Source of the DNA: Antitrichia curtipendula
Taxonomy: Eukaryota > Streptophyta > Bryopsida > Hypnales > Leucodontaceae
Length of the DNA stretch: 64,000 bases
Direction of reading: 5' to 3'
NCBI GenBank assembly: GCA_951230915.1
Contig: OX579637.1
Coordinates: forward strand, 32,674,001 to 32,738,000
The notes beneath the pieces were generated by a model. That model did no database searches. It was given only the letters and a program-made list of their open reading frames with translations, and had not been told where the DNA came from. Of this stretch, positions 44,121-56,332 are shown piece after piece; within the stretch, counting starts at the first letter, position 1; the number at the start of each line of letters is the position of its first letter. The position numbers and the translations under genes were made by a program.

Positions 44121-47100
44121 CTAAGGATTGTAATCACTATCTCCCTTCACTTCAGCCCCGCTACTCTCACCTCTTCTTTTCCATCCGGTGTCTTCATCGC
44201 TGGATGCCTCTTCCATATTGTCTGATGAAGATTGTAGAATTCTCACTCCGAAACCATGTACTTCCCTAGATTTACGTGATCTGAATGCTTTACCCTCCTT
44301 TTTCACTTGTAATATGGACTTTCCAATGCTTTCCCTAAGGTCGGTGACCGGTTTTATTTTCGTCATCGGAGTAGGCTGAACTGCATCTAGGGGGGTTCTA
44401 CTCACATTCGCTTTCTTTGATGGAGACATAGCAAAAGGCTCTATTGCTCTTTTCTTTTTGTCTATTTTAGACTCTTTCACAACTAATTGTCTTGCTTTTC
44501 CGCCTTCTTGAATGATTACCTTCGTTGCGCTCAAGGACTGCGGTATACGGTTTGCTGATTTGAGAAGACCTTGTGATGAATGCCTAGATTTTTGAGCGAA
44601 CATTTGAGCCAACGTCTCGTCCTTGTCATCATCACTACGTGATGAAATGGATAGACTGTGATTAATGAATTGCCGTTTTCCACATGATGAACCTCCACAA
44701 CCATCCAAAGTTGTACTAGCAGTTGTAAGTAGTGTACGTACACCCGGTGCAAGACCAGTACGCGGTGGTAATTGGGGATCTCGCAGAAGTGGCTCCTTTC
44801 CTTTTCCATTCCGGGTTAGGATTGGACTCCCAGACTTCATAAAACACATGTCTTCATTCTCTTCTACTTCACGTGGTTTGATATTCTCAATCCTTGGTTC
44901 ACCACTCTTCTTGTTCAAGAACACCGCTTTCAATTGAACCCTTGTGTTCCCCATATTCATTGGGACCTTTACCCCCAATCCGCCCTTGTCATTGTCTTTG
45001 TCAATCTGTTCCGCTCGTGCCGCTACCGTGGATGGAGAGTTGGGAATTGGAATCTCTTCACCCATTTCAAGAGTCCCACCATTGATAAGCATTGCCCCAT
45101 TTATTGCCGCATCTCGTACATTCATTGCCTCCTTATCCGCTAAAATCTTTTCGCTAGTCAACAACCCGGTCCCATCCATATATTTGGCTATCGGAAGGTT
45201 CTCTTCATCACATCCACGATTGTCTTCATCTGATGTATAATCGTAGACGTCTCGATCATTGGCTCCCAAATCTTCATCATTCTGATTAGGGCTTTGAAAC
45301 GGCTCATTGTTTGAAATCGGCTCATCATAGTTCACAGCATTTCCATCATAAAATGCAGCCTCATGATTTTCAACATCCGAATTGTGCATGTCGTTGTCCA
45401 TAGCACCTCCATCATCGAATGTGAGCTCGCCATCTTCCGAATCCTCATTTTCGGAGATAGGCATATCTGTATCTTCGAAAAGCACGTTCTCATGATACCA
45501 TTTTTTCTCATCCCTTTCCTTGGATTGGGCTAAGACTTTTGAATTGGTGTACACGTACACCAAATCATCTATTCTCTGTGGCTTCAACTTGTTCCTAGAT
45601 TTGTTGTGAACAAAAGAATAGCTACTCCAATTTCATTCACACGAAGAAGAGGAGACCGGTTGTGCCAATATCCTCTTGGCAATTGGAGCAATGAGCTTTC
45701 CACACGCGCCTTTAAAATCCCACCAAGCATGTGCCGACAATTGCTGTTCACTCGGCTCCAACATGTTGTGGAATGGCGGTTCCCTAAGTCAAAAAGCGAC
45801 AAACTCCTTCACAACCGCGGCGTAATCTCCTGGTTTACAAATTTTCATGAGAACACGCTTGCATGCCTCTATCGCATTTTGATCGTCGGCTAATTCTTTG
45901 TCTTCTAGAAGGTAGGGGTTCAGAAGAGCTCCTGCAAAATGCAGATTGGTCTCTACCATTTTGCGTCGGTCTCTAAAATACGCCAGCAGCGGATCGGCAA
46001 GAGCCTTGTTCAAACAAAAAGGCTCTCCAACCAAACCGGAGACGTGTTTTTCTAGATTTCTCATAATGTGCAAAACCTTGCCCATGCAGGGCGTCTTCGC
46101 ATCCAAATCACGTAGCCCATGCACAACAGGACCCACCAAGTCCTTAAAATTCTGACAACGGCGCCAGAAATGGTCGCTCATAAGTATTTTAAATACCTCT
46201 CGACAGTCACTGTGAGATTTCGATGTCCGGCCAAACTTCCTCATGTACTCATTCCACTGCGGGTCCGTCACTGTCTGTTGCAATGGACCCTTCACCTTCA
46301 ACAAACGTGCAATTGTGATGAAATTGGAGGCAAACCTTGTTTCACCCGGCATCAACAAGCTATACTTGGGCTCGTACTTCTGATATATTGCAAGCGGTTT
46401 ATGCCTCATCTTGAAGAACTTCACTACGGTTTCCGCGTTGTCCACTAGGTCCATTATCCATGCTTGTTTTCCCCAATCTTTTAGTAACAAATTCAAGGCG
46501 TGTACCACGCAACCTTGGAAAAAAATGTGTGGATTTGTAGCAATCACTAGAGCACATGCTGCGGGATTCACAGGCGCATTATCTGTAGTCACTTGCACCA
46601 CATTTTGAAGGCCCACTTGGACTATGAATTTCTCTAGGAGAGCGGCCAAATACGTAGCGTTCTTATCGGCCCCAGTCGTATCCACCGCTCCTAGGAACTG
46701 CTCCCCCGCAGAGGACACTAGCATGGCATTTATCAATGGCCGATTCCCGGTCGAGCTCCATCCATCAATGGATAGCGTTGCTCCGAACTTTCTAATGCTG
46801 TCTTCGGTCCTCTTCTGTAAATTTGTCTACACCTCCGCCTTTGCTTCGTCAAGCAATTTATTGCGTATATCATTGTACGATGGCGGGATGTAGGGCCTAC
46901 CAAACTCAGCTGTTTTCTTCACTGCTTCTTTGAATGCTGGATTTCGAGCTACAGCAAATGGGATGTTGGCCGCATAAAAGAATTTGGCCCAGATTGCATT
47001 TAGAATCCGTTTATTGGCTGTCTCAAATCCTTCTGATAGCCTGCTCTGCCTCTGCGGCCTACTGCTTGATTCCCGCACAGTGTCACGTTCGCTTGATGTT

Positions 47101-47474
47101 TGTGTATTTGGATTTCCATCAGAGGCCGCACGAAAGGATTGTTGCTGTGTTGTGCACGAGTCTTCTTGTGTACAAAGAGACGTCTGCCTCCCACTTGAAA
47201 GATCATTGGCGACCACAAGCATGCCATTGCCATCCACATTGTCTCTTGTAGATTTTCGTGGTATATCTCCATTGCAGCGAAGAAATAGATTTTGAACTTG
47301 AGATGTCAACTTCGGACAAAGGCTTATTTCGTTATCTCTCAAATCTGATGCACCTTTATATCCTAGATGGCTAAACAAACGGCTTGTTTTCCTTGCGAAC
47401 ACCAATTTGCAAGCTTTGCATTCTACTTTACCAACTGATGGGGTACCATACCAACAAGACCAATCCTTGCTCAT
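44121..47474 (-). pseudogene. hAT-B: hAT-like transposase gene with three in-frame stops and no frameshift
   Basis: ATG 47474 (MSKDWSCWYGTPSVGKVECKAC) to the stop at 44121, 1118 codons in a single frame. BED-like finger CKAC..HLGYKG..C at ~15-60, DDE core IDGWSSTGNRPLINAM and TTDNAPVN, then NLLLKDWGKQAW, GETRFASNF and hAT dimerisation SSSCE*NWSSYSFVHNKSRN. The ~490-residue tail is acidic and ends GDSDYNP. Stops: TAG 46827-46829, TGA 45789-45791, TGA 45633-45635. The last one turns the invariant CERNWS Arg codon into TGA, so CGA-to-TGA is the direct explanation. All three fit C-to-T decay. The tail has an Asp/Glu-rich block (NEDSEDGELTFDDG) and a basic KKKRA nuclear-localisation-like stretch. 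Confidence 0.85.
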
Positions 47475-47710
47475 AGTGACCAATTCGGATTGTTTATATT
47501 CGAATGAAATTGTAAAAGTAACGCAGTAACGGGTTGATAAATTTTGTCAAAAACAAGACACACAATGTGTGCACAAAGCCTTGATAACCAAAGCCCCCTG
47601 TCCACTGAACTATACATTACCAAGCAAGGGACCCAAAATGGGTCGGAACCTAGCCCTTGGAAATCAAAGCGTTCAGTTTCTCAAGAGTGCTTGCAAATGG
47701 CAAGGGTCTG

Positions 47711-47945
47711 GAATTTATAGTTCTGAGGTCGCTAGTGACCGTCGAACAGGGAATGAAGAACATTATTTCGGTCCCAACGGTTAGGTGGACTGTCGGACGC
47801 AGAGTCGGACGGGGTTGGACGGCGTCGGATCGTCCCAACGATCGGTCGGATAGGGTTCGGAATTCGGTCGGCAGTTCAGTCGGCGGTGCACAGGTCGAAT
47901 GGCCTCTCCGTCCAATAGTCAGACGGTCGGTTGAATCGACCGATT
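47711..47945 (-). promoter_or_regulatory. hAT-B promoter: TATA box and GGTCGGAC-type repeats
   Basis: The minus strand has CTATAAATTC at 47711-47720, about 240 bp before the ATG. Loose repeats of GTCGGACGG / CGGTCGGAT lie at 47775-47945. They are less regular than at the other genes but share the GGACGG core. Confidence 0.5.
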
Positions 47946-48229
47946 TCTGTTTGGGTTCACAAAGTGAAGGGCTCAAGTCTCAAGGGCTTGATCCTTACAT
48001 GCCTAAGGCCCTATCTAGCGTATCTAGCTTGTGAAAAAAGAGCACAGACTTATGGAGTTATAGTTGGCGCATTATATGTTCTCCACACTCAAGGAAATTG
48101 TTTGTTTTCCAAAATCAAACCATAGACGTGTTCAATGTTTTAGCTTATTACTATTATTAATATGCACACCAATCTCTAGTGTCAAATTGCATATGAGTTG
48201 AAAAAAGTTGAAAAAATATATGTGTACTT
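47946..48229. other. Spacer
   Basis: No feature recognised. Confidence 0.3.
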
Positions 48230-48900
48230 CTCATGCCCATTATGTTTGACAAATTAGGAAACAAATTTTTCTTGGGATTGGACGTGAGATGGACAACTAA
48301 AAATCATGTTAGCTCACTAAAATATACTTTTAAAATTGGTTCCTTTGATTTATATATACGTAAAAAGCTTTTACTTATTCCATTTTGATTTTTGAGATGG
48401 AAATTACAAAGTGTTTTTTATTTTGCGGGCAATTATGGATTTGCTATTGTAAAATAAACTTTGAAGTCTTGTATTTAACTCAATTTTTAATAGTTTTTGG
48501 AAAAAAGTAAAGCAAAATAGGTACATTGTTTAGGGCAACAGTAGAACCGTTGGAATTGAGGTTTTTCAATTGCGTAATTATATTTTTTTCAATTTAGTGT
48601 TTTGAACCAACCTCTACTTCTTGCGTCTTCCTATTTTTTTCATATATGTTGTACAATTCCAAAAAAACTGAGAATTTTCAAGCACGTATCCAAATTGGTT
48701 TCAAGAATTAATTTAAGGAGTAACCACCATTTTGGACATTTTTCCATTTAAATGTGACCTTGTCAAGTGCAGCGGCCTTTTTTTGGGTTGCGCCCGAAAA
48801 AGTTTTTTTCAGCAATTACAAATCTAATACCTTATAATTTACAAGGTGAAAAATTCTGAAATTTTCCCTATTCTACACATTAACAAGTTTACTACAAAAT
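48230..48900 (+). mobile_element. Decayed TTAA MITE, subfamily 2, interior only
   Basis: Strong collinearity with 12620-13140: TTGCGGGCAATTATGGATT, AAAATAAACTTTGAAGTCTT, ATGTTGTACAATTCCAAA and CCACCATTTTGGACATTTTTCC. Terminal CCCCTAAAGG ends are not recognisable. Confidence 0.6.
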
Positions 48901-49153
48901 CTACCAAGCATGTGTCCTAGCATTTAGGAATTCATCCATCAGTGACAGAAAAGTAACTTCTAATAGAAGGACGCAAATCATATAATTGCCCAAAAGGGAT
49001 AGCACAAAATACCATAAACTCTTAGCAAATCAAAACATATTTGCATTCTGCATATCTTTTTATATTAAAAGAAACTCATAAATACCATGGGTACATTGCT
49101 TTAGTGGTACTACATTCTCCTGAGATCCAAACACCACTCCACGCAATTCTACC

Positions 49154-49504
49154 CTATTCCAAAAAAAGGCCACCGGCACTATATATTATTACCGCTACGT
49201 TCCCCCGATACACGAGACGGACACTCATGAGTCTTGCACTTCTGCGGCAAGGCGTATGCACAAGATTTGTTCCAACGGTGGGCCCTGCGGACCTAGCTTC
49301 CAAGTCAATGAGGCCAAACTGTCGTTTTGTTTCCGGAGAGTGGTCATCGTCGTCTTCCAACCTCCGTTTCTGCTTCCGCTTGGGAGACAAGTCCACTTCC
49401 CCTGCCTTCAACGCTTTGAGTGCACTATCCACTCGACGGACCAAGGCGTTGACCGCTGCGTCATCATCTTGCATGTATAACCATGCAGGTCGATTTCCTC
49501 CCAT
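49154..49504 (-). CDS. Candidate small basic/acidic protein, unidentified
   Basis: The minus-strand ATG 49504 opens 116 codons: MGGNRPAWLYMQDDDAAVNA, then VDSALKALKAGEVDLSPKRK with a nuclear-localisation-like KRKQKRRLEDDDD. Charge clustering looks protein-like, but a plus-strand frame (49041-49553) overlaps it, so the call is weak. Its 5' end lies 50 bp from the palindromic array, so it may be the truncated partner of hAT-C across a shared array, or a fragment of a larger gene's C-terminus. Confidence 0.3.
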   Translation of the reverse strand: MGGNRPAWLYMQDDDAAVNALVRRVDSALKALKAGEVDLSPKRKQKRRLEDDDDHSPETKRQFGLIDLEARSAGPTVGTNLVHTPCRRSARLMSVRLVYRGNVAVIIYSAGGLFLE

Positions 49505-49549
49505 CAGGGTTGTCTATCCGGACGTGACGTGGGCTTTTCACGTCCGAAT

Positions 49550-50230
49550 GTGATGACGCGTCCGTCTTGACGCGTCACAGCCCGTCGCCGATACTGACGG
49601 GACCATCCGGAGCGCGGATGAAGTCTGTCCATTCTGCGACGACGTCGGGCCGTCTCCTAGACGGTGACTCCGTCGCCAAATGGACATCCGTCTCTTGGAT
49701 GGAGAGCCCGTCTGTGGACGAAGAGGCCGTCCGCTGGACGGTAAGCCGTCCCCTGGACGGTAACCCGTCTGCTGGACGGAGAGTCCGTCGCTGGACGGTA
49801 AGCCGTCCTTTGGACGAAGAGTCCGTCGCTGGACGGCAAGCCCTCCGCTCGACGGAGAGTCCGTCGCTGGACGGTAAGCCGTCCTCTGGACGGAGAGTCC
49901 GTCGCTGGACGGCAAGCCGTTCGCTGGACGGTAAGCCGTCCTCTGGACGGAGAGTCCGTCGCTGGATGGTAAGCCGTCCCCTGGACGGAGAGCCCGTCTC
50001 TGGACGGAATTCTCGTCTCCAGGACGGTAATCCGTCCCTTAGACGGCCTCTCCGTCCTCTGGACGAGAAACCATCCCGTCCCCTAGACCGGAATATTACA
50101 AGATGGGACAGTCGCCCCTTGGACGGTTTCGTTGGCAAGGCTGCGGGTTTAGGGCCACCCCATCAGCCGTCACTCCGTCTAGCTGGGTTTAGGGTTTAGG
50201 GTTTTAGGGAGGGCTTCAAGGTGTATATTA
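49550..50230 (+). promoter_or_regulatory. hAT-C promoter: 19-bp palindromic array, TTTAGGG tract and TATA-like box
   Basis: 49670-50130 holds about 20 units of 19 bp such as CTGGACGGTAAGCCGTCCT and CTGGACGGAGAGTCCGTCG. Each is internally palindromic (GACGG..CCGTC). They end in GGGTTTAGGGTTTAGGGTTT (about 50184-50205), then TGTATATTA (50222-50230) about 220 bp before the ATG. A possible 3' splice site TTTTTTGGTGCAG lies at 50405-50417, so a 5' UTR intron is conceivable. Confidence 0.65.
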
Positions 50231-50446
50231 AGGACTTCTGCCTATTCAAGATTACTTTCCCTTGCTGATTTTGCCTTTCATGACTTGGTTGGAGTACAAC
50301 CATTGCGGTAGAGCGAAGTCCAAGAAGAGTGTGTTGCGGTGGCACTTGTTGTGAGAGCAACAAGTGTTGTTTCCACATCACATTTCAAACAGAATACTAA
50401 TCTTTTTTTTGGTGCAGGGGCAGGTAAAGGAGGACAGATAAGAGCA

Positions 50447-53343
50447 ATGGGTGGAGGAAGATCACAGTGGGAACCTTGGTATACACTATGGCCAAATGGA
50501 AAAGTTGTTTGCAAGTTTTGCGAAGCTTTGCTAAGCTATCAAAAGGATCGGTTGCTTTTCCATTTGGGATATAGACGAAATGACACCCTCCTTGGAGTGA
50601 GAGCGTGCACTAAAGTCAATGCAGCCGTGAAGGTAATGCTTTTTAATTGTGGAGGACATATACCTACGGACACTTCGCACGGAACTGGATGCGACGTGGA
50701 AGTGACATCACCATCAACGATACTACCAAGTGTAGTACGTGGTGAGCAACAACATGATGCTTCAATCTCGGCAAACGATGGAGGAGAAAACACTGGGGGG
50801 CAAAGCTCTCAAGTACGATCATCGGAGGCGCCCAACCCTAGTTTGACCCACAGTCGATCGATGAGGCAACTGTCTCTACAAGAAGGACTGAACGCATCAA
50901 ACAAGCAAGTACTTGACAAGAAGTGGGCTAAGTTTTTCTGCGAAGCTAATATACCATTCAATGTAGTGAGGCATTCTGCTTTTCTGGATGCAGTGAAATC
51001 AACATCGGAATCTAGAGTTGGCTACAAACCTCTAGCGTACCATGCACTTCGTACAAAGCTCATAAAATCTACAAAAGACGAAGTGGCAGCAATTGTAGCA
51101 GAGAAGACAAGGGCACCAATCCACAAATATGGCGTTACAATATGCTCTGATGGATGGGACAACGTTACACATCGACCATTGATGAATGTCATGTTGGCAT
51201 GTACAAGTGGAGAGGTTTTTCTTGGATCGATAGACACAACAGGCGAATGCAAAGATACTACTTACGTGGCTAATTGCATGGGTGATTACATTGACGAGGT
51301 AGGGGCACAGAACGTGGTACAAGTTTGTACAGACAATGCAGCAAACATGTTGGCCGCTGGCGCTCTGTTACTTCGTAGATTTTCACACATATATTTTCAA
51401 GGGTGTTCAGCACATGCACTTGACCTTCTACTTGAAGATTGGGGAAAACAAGATTGGATTACAAGTATGGTCAAGAAAGCCAAGTCAATTGTGAAATACA
51501 CTCGAATGCATCACATGCCACTTGCAATCTTTCGACGACATTCTCTTAATCACGTTTTGAAAAATCCCGTTCAAACACGCTTTGCTACCATGTTCCTCAT
51601 GATCGAACGTTTGGTGGAGGTGAGGGAAGCGATAGAATCGACAGTCCACGATCCGCAGTGGAATGAGTACACGCGGAGATTGGCATCCAATCAAAAGCAA
51701 AGAAAAGCTAACGATGTGCGAAGATATGTGCGAACGGATGAATTTTAGAGGAAATGTTTGAACTTTGTGCACATAGTGGAGCCCGTGTTGATTGCTCTTC
51801 GAGAGTTTGATGGCAAGCACCCGTGCTTAGATAAGGCATGGCTTGTAATGAGGCAAGAGAAGCCATACTAAGAGTTTTGCGCAAATTGGCTGTTGGAGAT
51901 CAAGCATTTGCTTCAGCTTTGTCTGAGTACCAAGCATTTAGAGATCGGCGAGGCATTTTCGGTGGACTTCCTGATGTAAACGCCTTGAATTTGCAACCTC
52001 ACGAATGGTGGGACCTTCTCGGAGCCGGTGCTCGTACACTTGCACCGATTGCCAGAAAGATCCTCGCGCAAGTGTGTTCTGCATCATCCTGTGAACGCAA
52101 TTGGAGCATGTATTCATTTGTCCACAACAAATCACGCAATAGATTGACATCAGAGCGTGCTGAGGAATTGGTTTACATTTATACCAATTCCAAGACTCTT
52201 AGAGAAAGGGCTGCAACAAATCCGACAAGGTGGTATACTGAAAACATGATGTTAGAGGATTCCATGACAGATGAATCTGATGGTCTAGACCGTGGTTCGG
52301 TTCTCTCTGATCCCAATGATGACGATTCAGATGATAGTTCCAATGACGACGATGAGCCACCGTTTGATAGATTTCGTGGGGCGGGAGGAGTGCGTCCTCT
52401 AATTGATGCATCCGTATTTGACTTTGAAGAGGGGGATAACAACGACAATGACTACGAGGGACATCAAGGAAGTCCACCACGAATGCCACAAACGTGGAAT
52501 GCTGGGCCAAGTGGGGGCAATACAAACAAGGACGTTGTGGCACCGAGACCACTAAGTCCAGACCCTATGGATGTACAAGTTGATGCCACAATAGAAAGAG
52601 ATGGTGTTGACGTTCAAAGAGGACGTGAAGAAGACGTAGTAGTACCACCGTCATTGCCCATGAGGACCACCCGCAGTGAAGGGCCCCCTCAAGGTGGAGA
52701 AGCACATATGGCCCCTCCAAATCGAGTCTCGGTTGCACAAAGGCAAATGCCAATATTGGAAAATCTACAAATCCAAAGTTCATCAAGGCCGTCTAGTTCC
52801 GACGGCCGTCCACACGAACCAACTTCGTCGATAGGTACACGATTGGCTGATATGGTGTCACAGCGTATGACTAGAAATACGACTTCATTGCGGCCACCTG
52901 TACATGCCAATAATCGAAGGAAGCGTCCACGACCACAAGGTACTATTAGTGAACGTGTAAGTAGTAGAACGCGTAGAAGGCTGAGGAGGGAAGAAGCGGC
53001 TTCCCAACCATTTTCAAGAGAAGTTCAAACAGGAGGACCCAATACAGATGGCATTATGGACGCAATGGGCCAACGACCTCTTCGGACGTTGTCTTCTATA
53101 ACTCGACCACAACGAAACCGCAATTCCGAGGCCTCCAGCGAAAGTGGTAGTGCAACATCCAATGATGATGGTGAATCCATTGGTGGTACTATAGGTGAAG
53201 ATGGTGAGGTTCCAGGAGATAGTGATTACAGAGGGCCGGTGCCTCGACAAGGTCCACTCGAAGAAATGGGTGGTAGTGAACCAATAGTACAAGAAGCAAA
53301 TGCAAATACTTCTATGCGCATTCTTAGGCATAGAAGACGTTGA
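50447..53343 (+). pseudogene. hAT-C: hAT-like transposase gene with one stop and an internal deletion
   Basis: ATG 50447 (MGGGRSQWEPWYTLWPNGK). BED-like finger CKFC..HLGYRR..C, IPFNVVRHSAF, DDE core CSDGWDNVTHRPLMNVML and VCTDNAANM, FQGCSAHALDLLLEDW, then TAG 51746-51748 where hAT-A and hAT-B have Trp (FWQRC/FWRRC). Near 51845 AWLVM jumps to NEAREAILRVLRKLA in another frame. Against hAT-A about 60-70 residues are missing there, so a deletion caused the shift. The rest is open: SCERNWSMYSFVHNKSRNRL, RWYTENMMLED, then ~380 residues of acidic and Arg-rich tail ending with GDSDYRGP. It is the least damaged hAT copy apart from the deletion. KIN-2 lies tail to tail, 1.3 kb away. Confidence 0.85.
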
Positions 53344-53473
53344 ATGTTTTTGAAAAGACAATAGGGTCTTCATGTTTTCAAATGCAATGGTTTTAGCAGC
53401 TCAATACCTTGCATATTGAAATCAGCATTAATATGAAATATGACTTTTGTTCCTTTCATTCTCATAGAACTGT

Positions 53474-53790
53474 TTACCCCTAAAGTCCCGAAGTCATTAC
53501 ACAAAAAAAACGCAAAATTATCTTTTCTCTTGCATTTGCCTCAACATACGGAAAAAATGTTTTTTACAACATCTAACCGTAAGATCTTATACTTCACATG
53601 TTTTTTATCACGTGGTAAAAATTTCATGAAGTTTGACCGAATAGATTGAAAGACATTAGCATTCAAACTTGGAAAAACTAGTTTTCTGAATGCTAGCTTT
53701 GCAATTTCAGATTAACTTTCACTGAGTGTGATTTATGGAAAATTGGGCCTTCGGGGCACTATTGTTTTTGAATTATTTTTTTGAATATTC
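53474..53790 (-). mobile_element. Partial TTAA MITE, subfamily 1-like, reversed
   Basis: TTTACCCCTAAAGTCCCGAAG followed by AAGATCTTATACTTCAC, CACGTGGTAAAAATTTCATG, GTTTGACCGAATAGATTG and AAAGACATTAGCATTC. The same words occur in 63008-63300. It lies 130 bp after the hAT-C stop. Confidence 0.55.
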
Positions 53791-54670
53791 AAGAATTGAG
53801 GTCAAAATTTGAAAGAATTATTGCAATTGGAAACTACGTTTGCAATCCAAATAACACAGTGTGGTGTTTTTTTCATGTATGTTTTCTTTTTTTCAAATTT
53901 CATTAAAATTAAAATTATAAAACTATGTTTTGTGTTCATTCATTCATTTATGGCCCCAGTTTCAGATTATTCTCATACATATTATAATTGATAAAATTTG
54001 GTTTCCATGTTTAGCTTTATAAAATCACAATAAAATCAATTTTCCATTGAATTTTCTGGAAAAAAAAAGCATAAATAGAAAATGAATTCTTACGTATGTT
54101 GAAAAATATTAAAATATTATGCTGATTTTCAATAAAAATATAAATTTGGTTTGATAGTCAAATTTGACTTCAAGCTTTTCTTTGTGGTTGTTTACTAGTT
54201 TTGGGCATGAAAAATTAAATAAACAATTGAAAATTTTTCTGACTAGAAATTTCTATTGATATTTGTACCTCTTGTAAAAAACTAAAAAATTTAGAATCTC
54301 TTGATTTGTTTTTTCTATTTTTACTTATTTATGGCATGAAGTGCAACAAAAATGTTGACAATTACAATTTTGCACAAAACTAATTGAAATTTCTTGTAGT
54401 GATATACAATTCAAAGTTTTTAGTACTAAAGATATAAGATGTGTGTTTACACGCAATTTAAATGATAAAGTTAGGGAAGACAAGAAATTTTTTACAACTC
54501 AATGTTTAGGTAAAATACGTTTATAACTTTATATAAACCAAAATGAATACAAAATGCATTGAAGCCACAAAGTGTGCTACATTGCTATGGATGTCCTCAA
54601 GCCCATACTATAATAACCGCATGTACTAAGTGAACACTAATTTTGCAACTATATGGTAATACACTATTAT
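53791..54670. other. AT-rich spacer between hAT-C and KIN-2
   Basis: No coding signal recognised. Confidence 0.3.
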
Positions 54671-56332
54671 CTAATCTTCATTGCACGCCTGCTCTTCTTG
54701 AAGGTCTTGTTCTTTGCGGGCCTCGCGGTAGCAATCCATGGGTGGTGTCCAAAACGTTGGAGCACCACTTAGACGTTGCATGACTCCAGTCACCGAGCGT
54801 CGTTGTAGTGGCTCTGCCTTGCACAATTCACCCAACATGGTTTGAAACGTACCAAATGCCATAAGGTCCGGAATCATATCTACATTTCCGCGATCTTTTT
54901 TCCATACCTTCATAGCCAATTTCCCTATGGAGTATCCGTCCGTGTGTATACTAACACACGGTGGCTTAACCCTGCGAGTAGGAGATGATGAAGTTCCTGT
55001 CTCTCCAATCAAGTACATCAACTCAGGAGCTACCCACCAACGTTGCGCTCGGGTTGCCTGAAACTTCCTTGGACAATTGAATTGGTAAAGAGAAGGGGTT
55101 TCTTCGTTGATGCGGCTACCCATTCCCCAATCACATAGACCAATCCACACGGTTCTTCCATCATCATTTGGAAAATGAAGCATAATGTTCTCCGGTGTGA
55201 TGTCATTGTGCAATACAGAGCACTGTTGCACTGCATCCACAATGCAAATCATCGCCCACGCAAGTTCAGTGCGCTTGCGTCTATATGCCATGAGTCGTTT
55301 GGCTTCTTGCATTGATTGGGGAGTTGCATGGTAAGCCAACTCCCCAATTTCATCTGGATCTCGGTTCTTCTCATCAAGGGTAAACATGGCGCCGAGAGTA
55401 CCGCCATTCCACCATTGCGAATAACACTCCATGGTCATGTCATTTATAGCAAAGAATTTGATGACCCTTGGATGCTCGTACGGACATACCAATGCCTCGA
55501 TGGACAACTTCTCCCTGGACTTCTTCAATTCATCCACGCGCAAGGCTGACTTCCCAGCTAATTCCATATTCTCGGGAATATGTTTTGAATTTTGAACACA
55601 TACTTTGCGCACCCTCCCATGCCTCCCTTGTTTGCTATGGCCAGACAAAGGAACCACCACCACTCCTCTTTCAAGGAAAACCACTCCTCCTGCAGCTTGT
55701 TGACCAAAGGCCAAGTTCTGACTTCGTTGAAACCATGGAGCGGAACGGATGTTGCTTGAAGATAATCCACGCACTGCATCATGCCACCAATACACCTTCT
55801 TGTGCAACAAACTCAATGCTTGTTGTCTGGGCACTACACTCTTCTCAAAGCCTTTTATTTTTTCCGCAACTTAGGCAAGGTTGAAGATACACGTTTGCAC
55901 TTGTGACTCCAACCAATGATCGAAGCATTCTTTCGTGCGGTCTTCATGCCACTCATCCGCGCTCATTGTTGTCCAGAACATGTGGTGGAACTTTTGTTTA
56001 ATTTTATCCACTCCCTGTAATCCGCATGAGACGTATGTTGAGTTCAACTGCAAAATCGAATACTGATCAAAAAATTCCAACGCCACTTCATGCAGTTTGC
56101 GCGTTGCACCCTTGCTTGGCCACTTCTCCGGATTTGTAGCCTTGTGCCTCCTTCGTTGTTTTTTCTTCCCCTTCGAAGACTCTCCGCCCCCCACAGCAGC
56201 TACAGACCCTTTTGCAGCTACGGCCTCTGAAACGGGCTCTGGTGATTCCGCATCCGGGTCCATAACCGGTGCATCTCCAACACCTGTCCACCAATCATCA
56301 ACCTTTCTCTTCGAGAAATCGCGACCAACCAT
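54671..56332 (-). pseudogene. KIN-2: protein-kinase-like gene with one in-frame stop
   Basis: ATG 56332 (MVGRDFSKRKVDDWWTGVGD), Ala/Glu linker, basic KGKKKQRRRHK, then an N-terminal domain (NPEKWPSKGATRKLHEVALE) shared with KIN-1. TAA 55871-55873 follows FNLA and the frame continues VAEKIKGFEKSVV without shift; CAA-to-TAA would explain it. Kinase features: GRVRKVCV, LAGKSAL Lys, YSQWWNGGTL hinge-like segment, VLHNDITPENIML catalytic loop (His, Asp and Asn kept; the usual Arg is Asn), LCDWGMG (Asp kept) and VAPELMY. All residues needed for phosphotransfer appear present, so an active kinase is plausible if the stop is absent in other copies. A GTG in frame at 55834 is not a likely start. It is divergent from RING-3. 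Confidence 0.75.

Noticed and set aside
45633..46829. U-to-C RNA editing that would restore CGA and CAG codons
   Set aside because: Such editing is known from organelles of some ferns and hornworts, not nuclear transcripts. Some stops would need TGG, which U-to-C editing cannot create.
49567..50199. 210- and 187-codon frames on both strands before hAT-C
   Set aside because: They are repeat translations of the palindromic array (RPLDG/SSDGL periodicity), not proteins.
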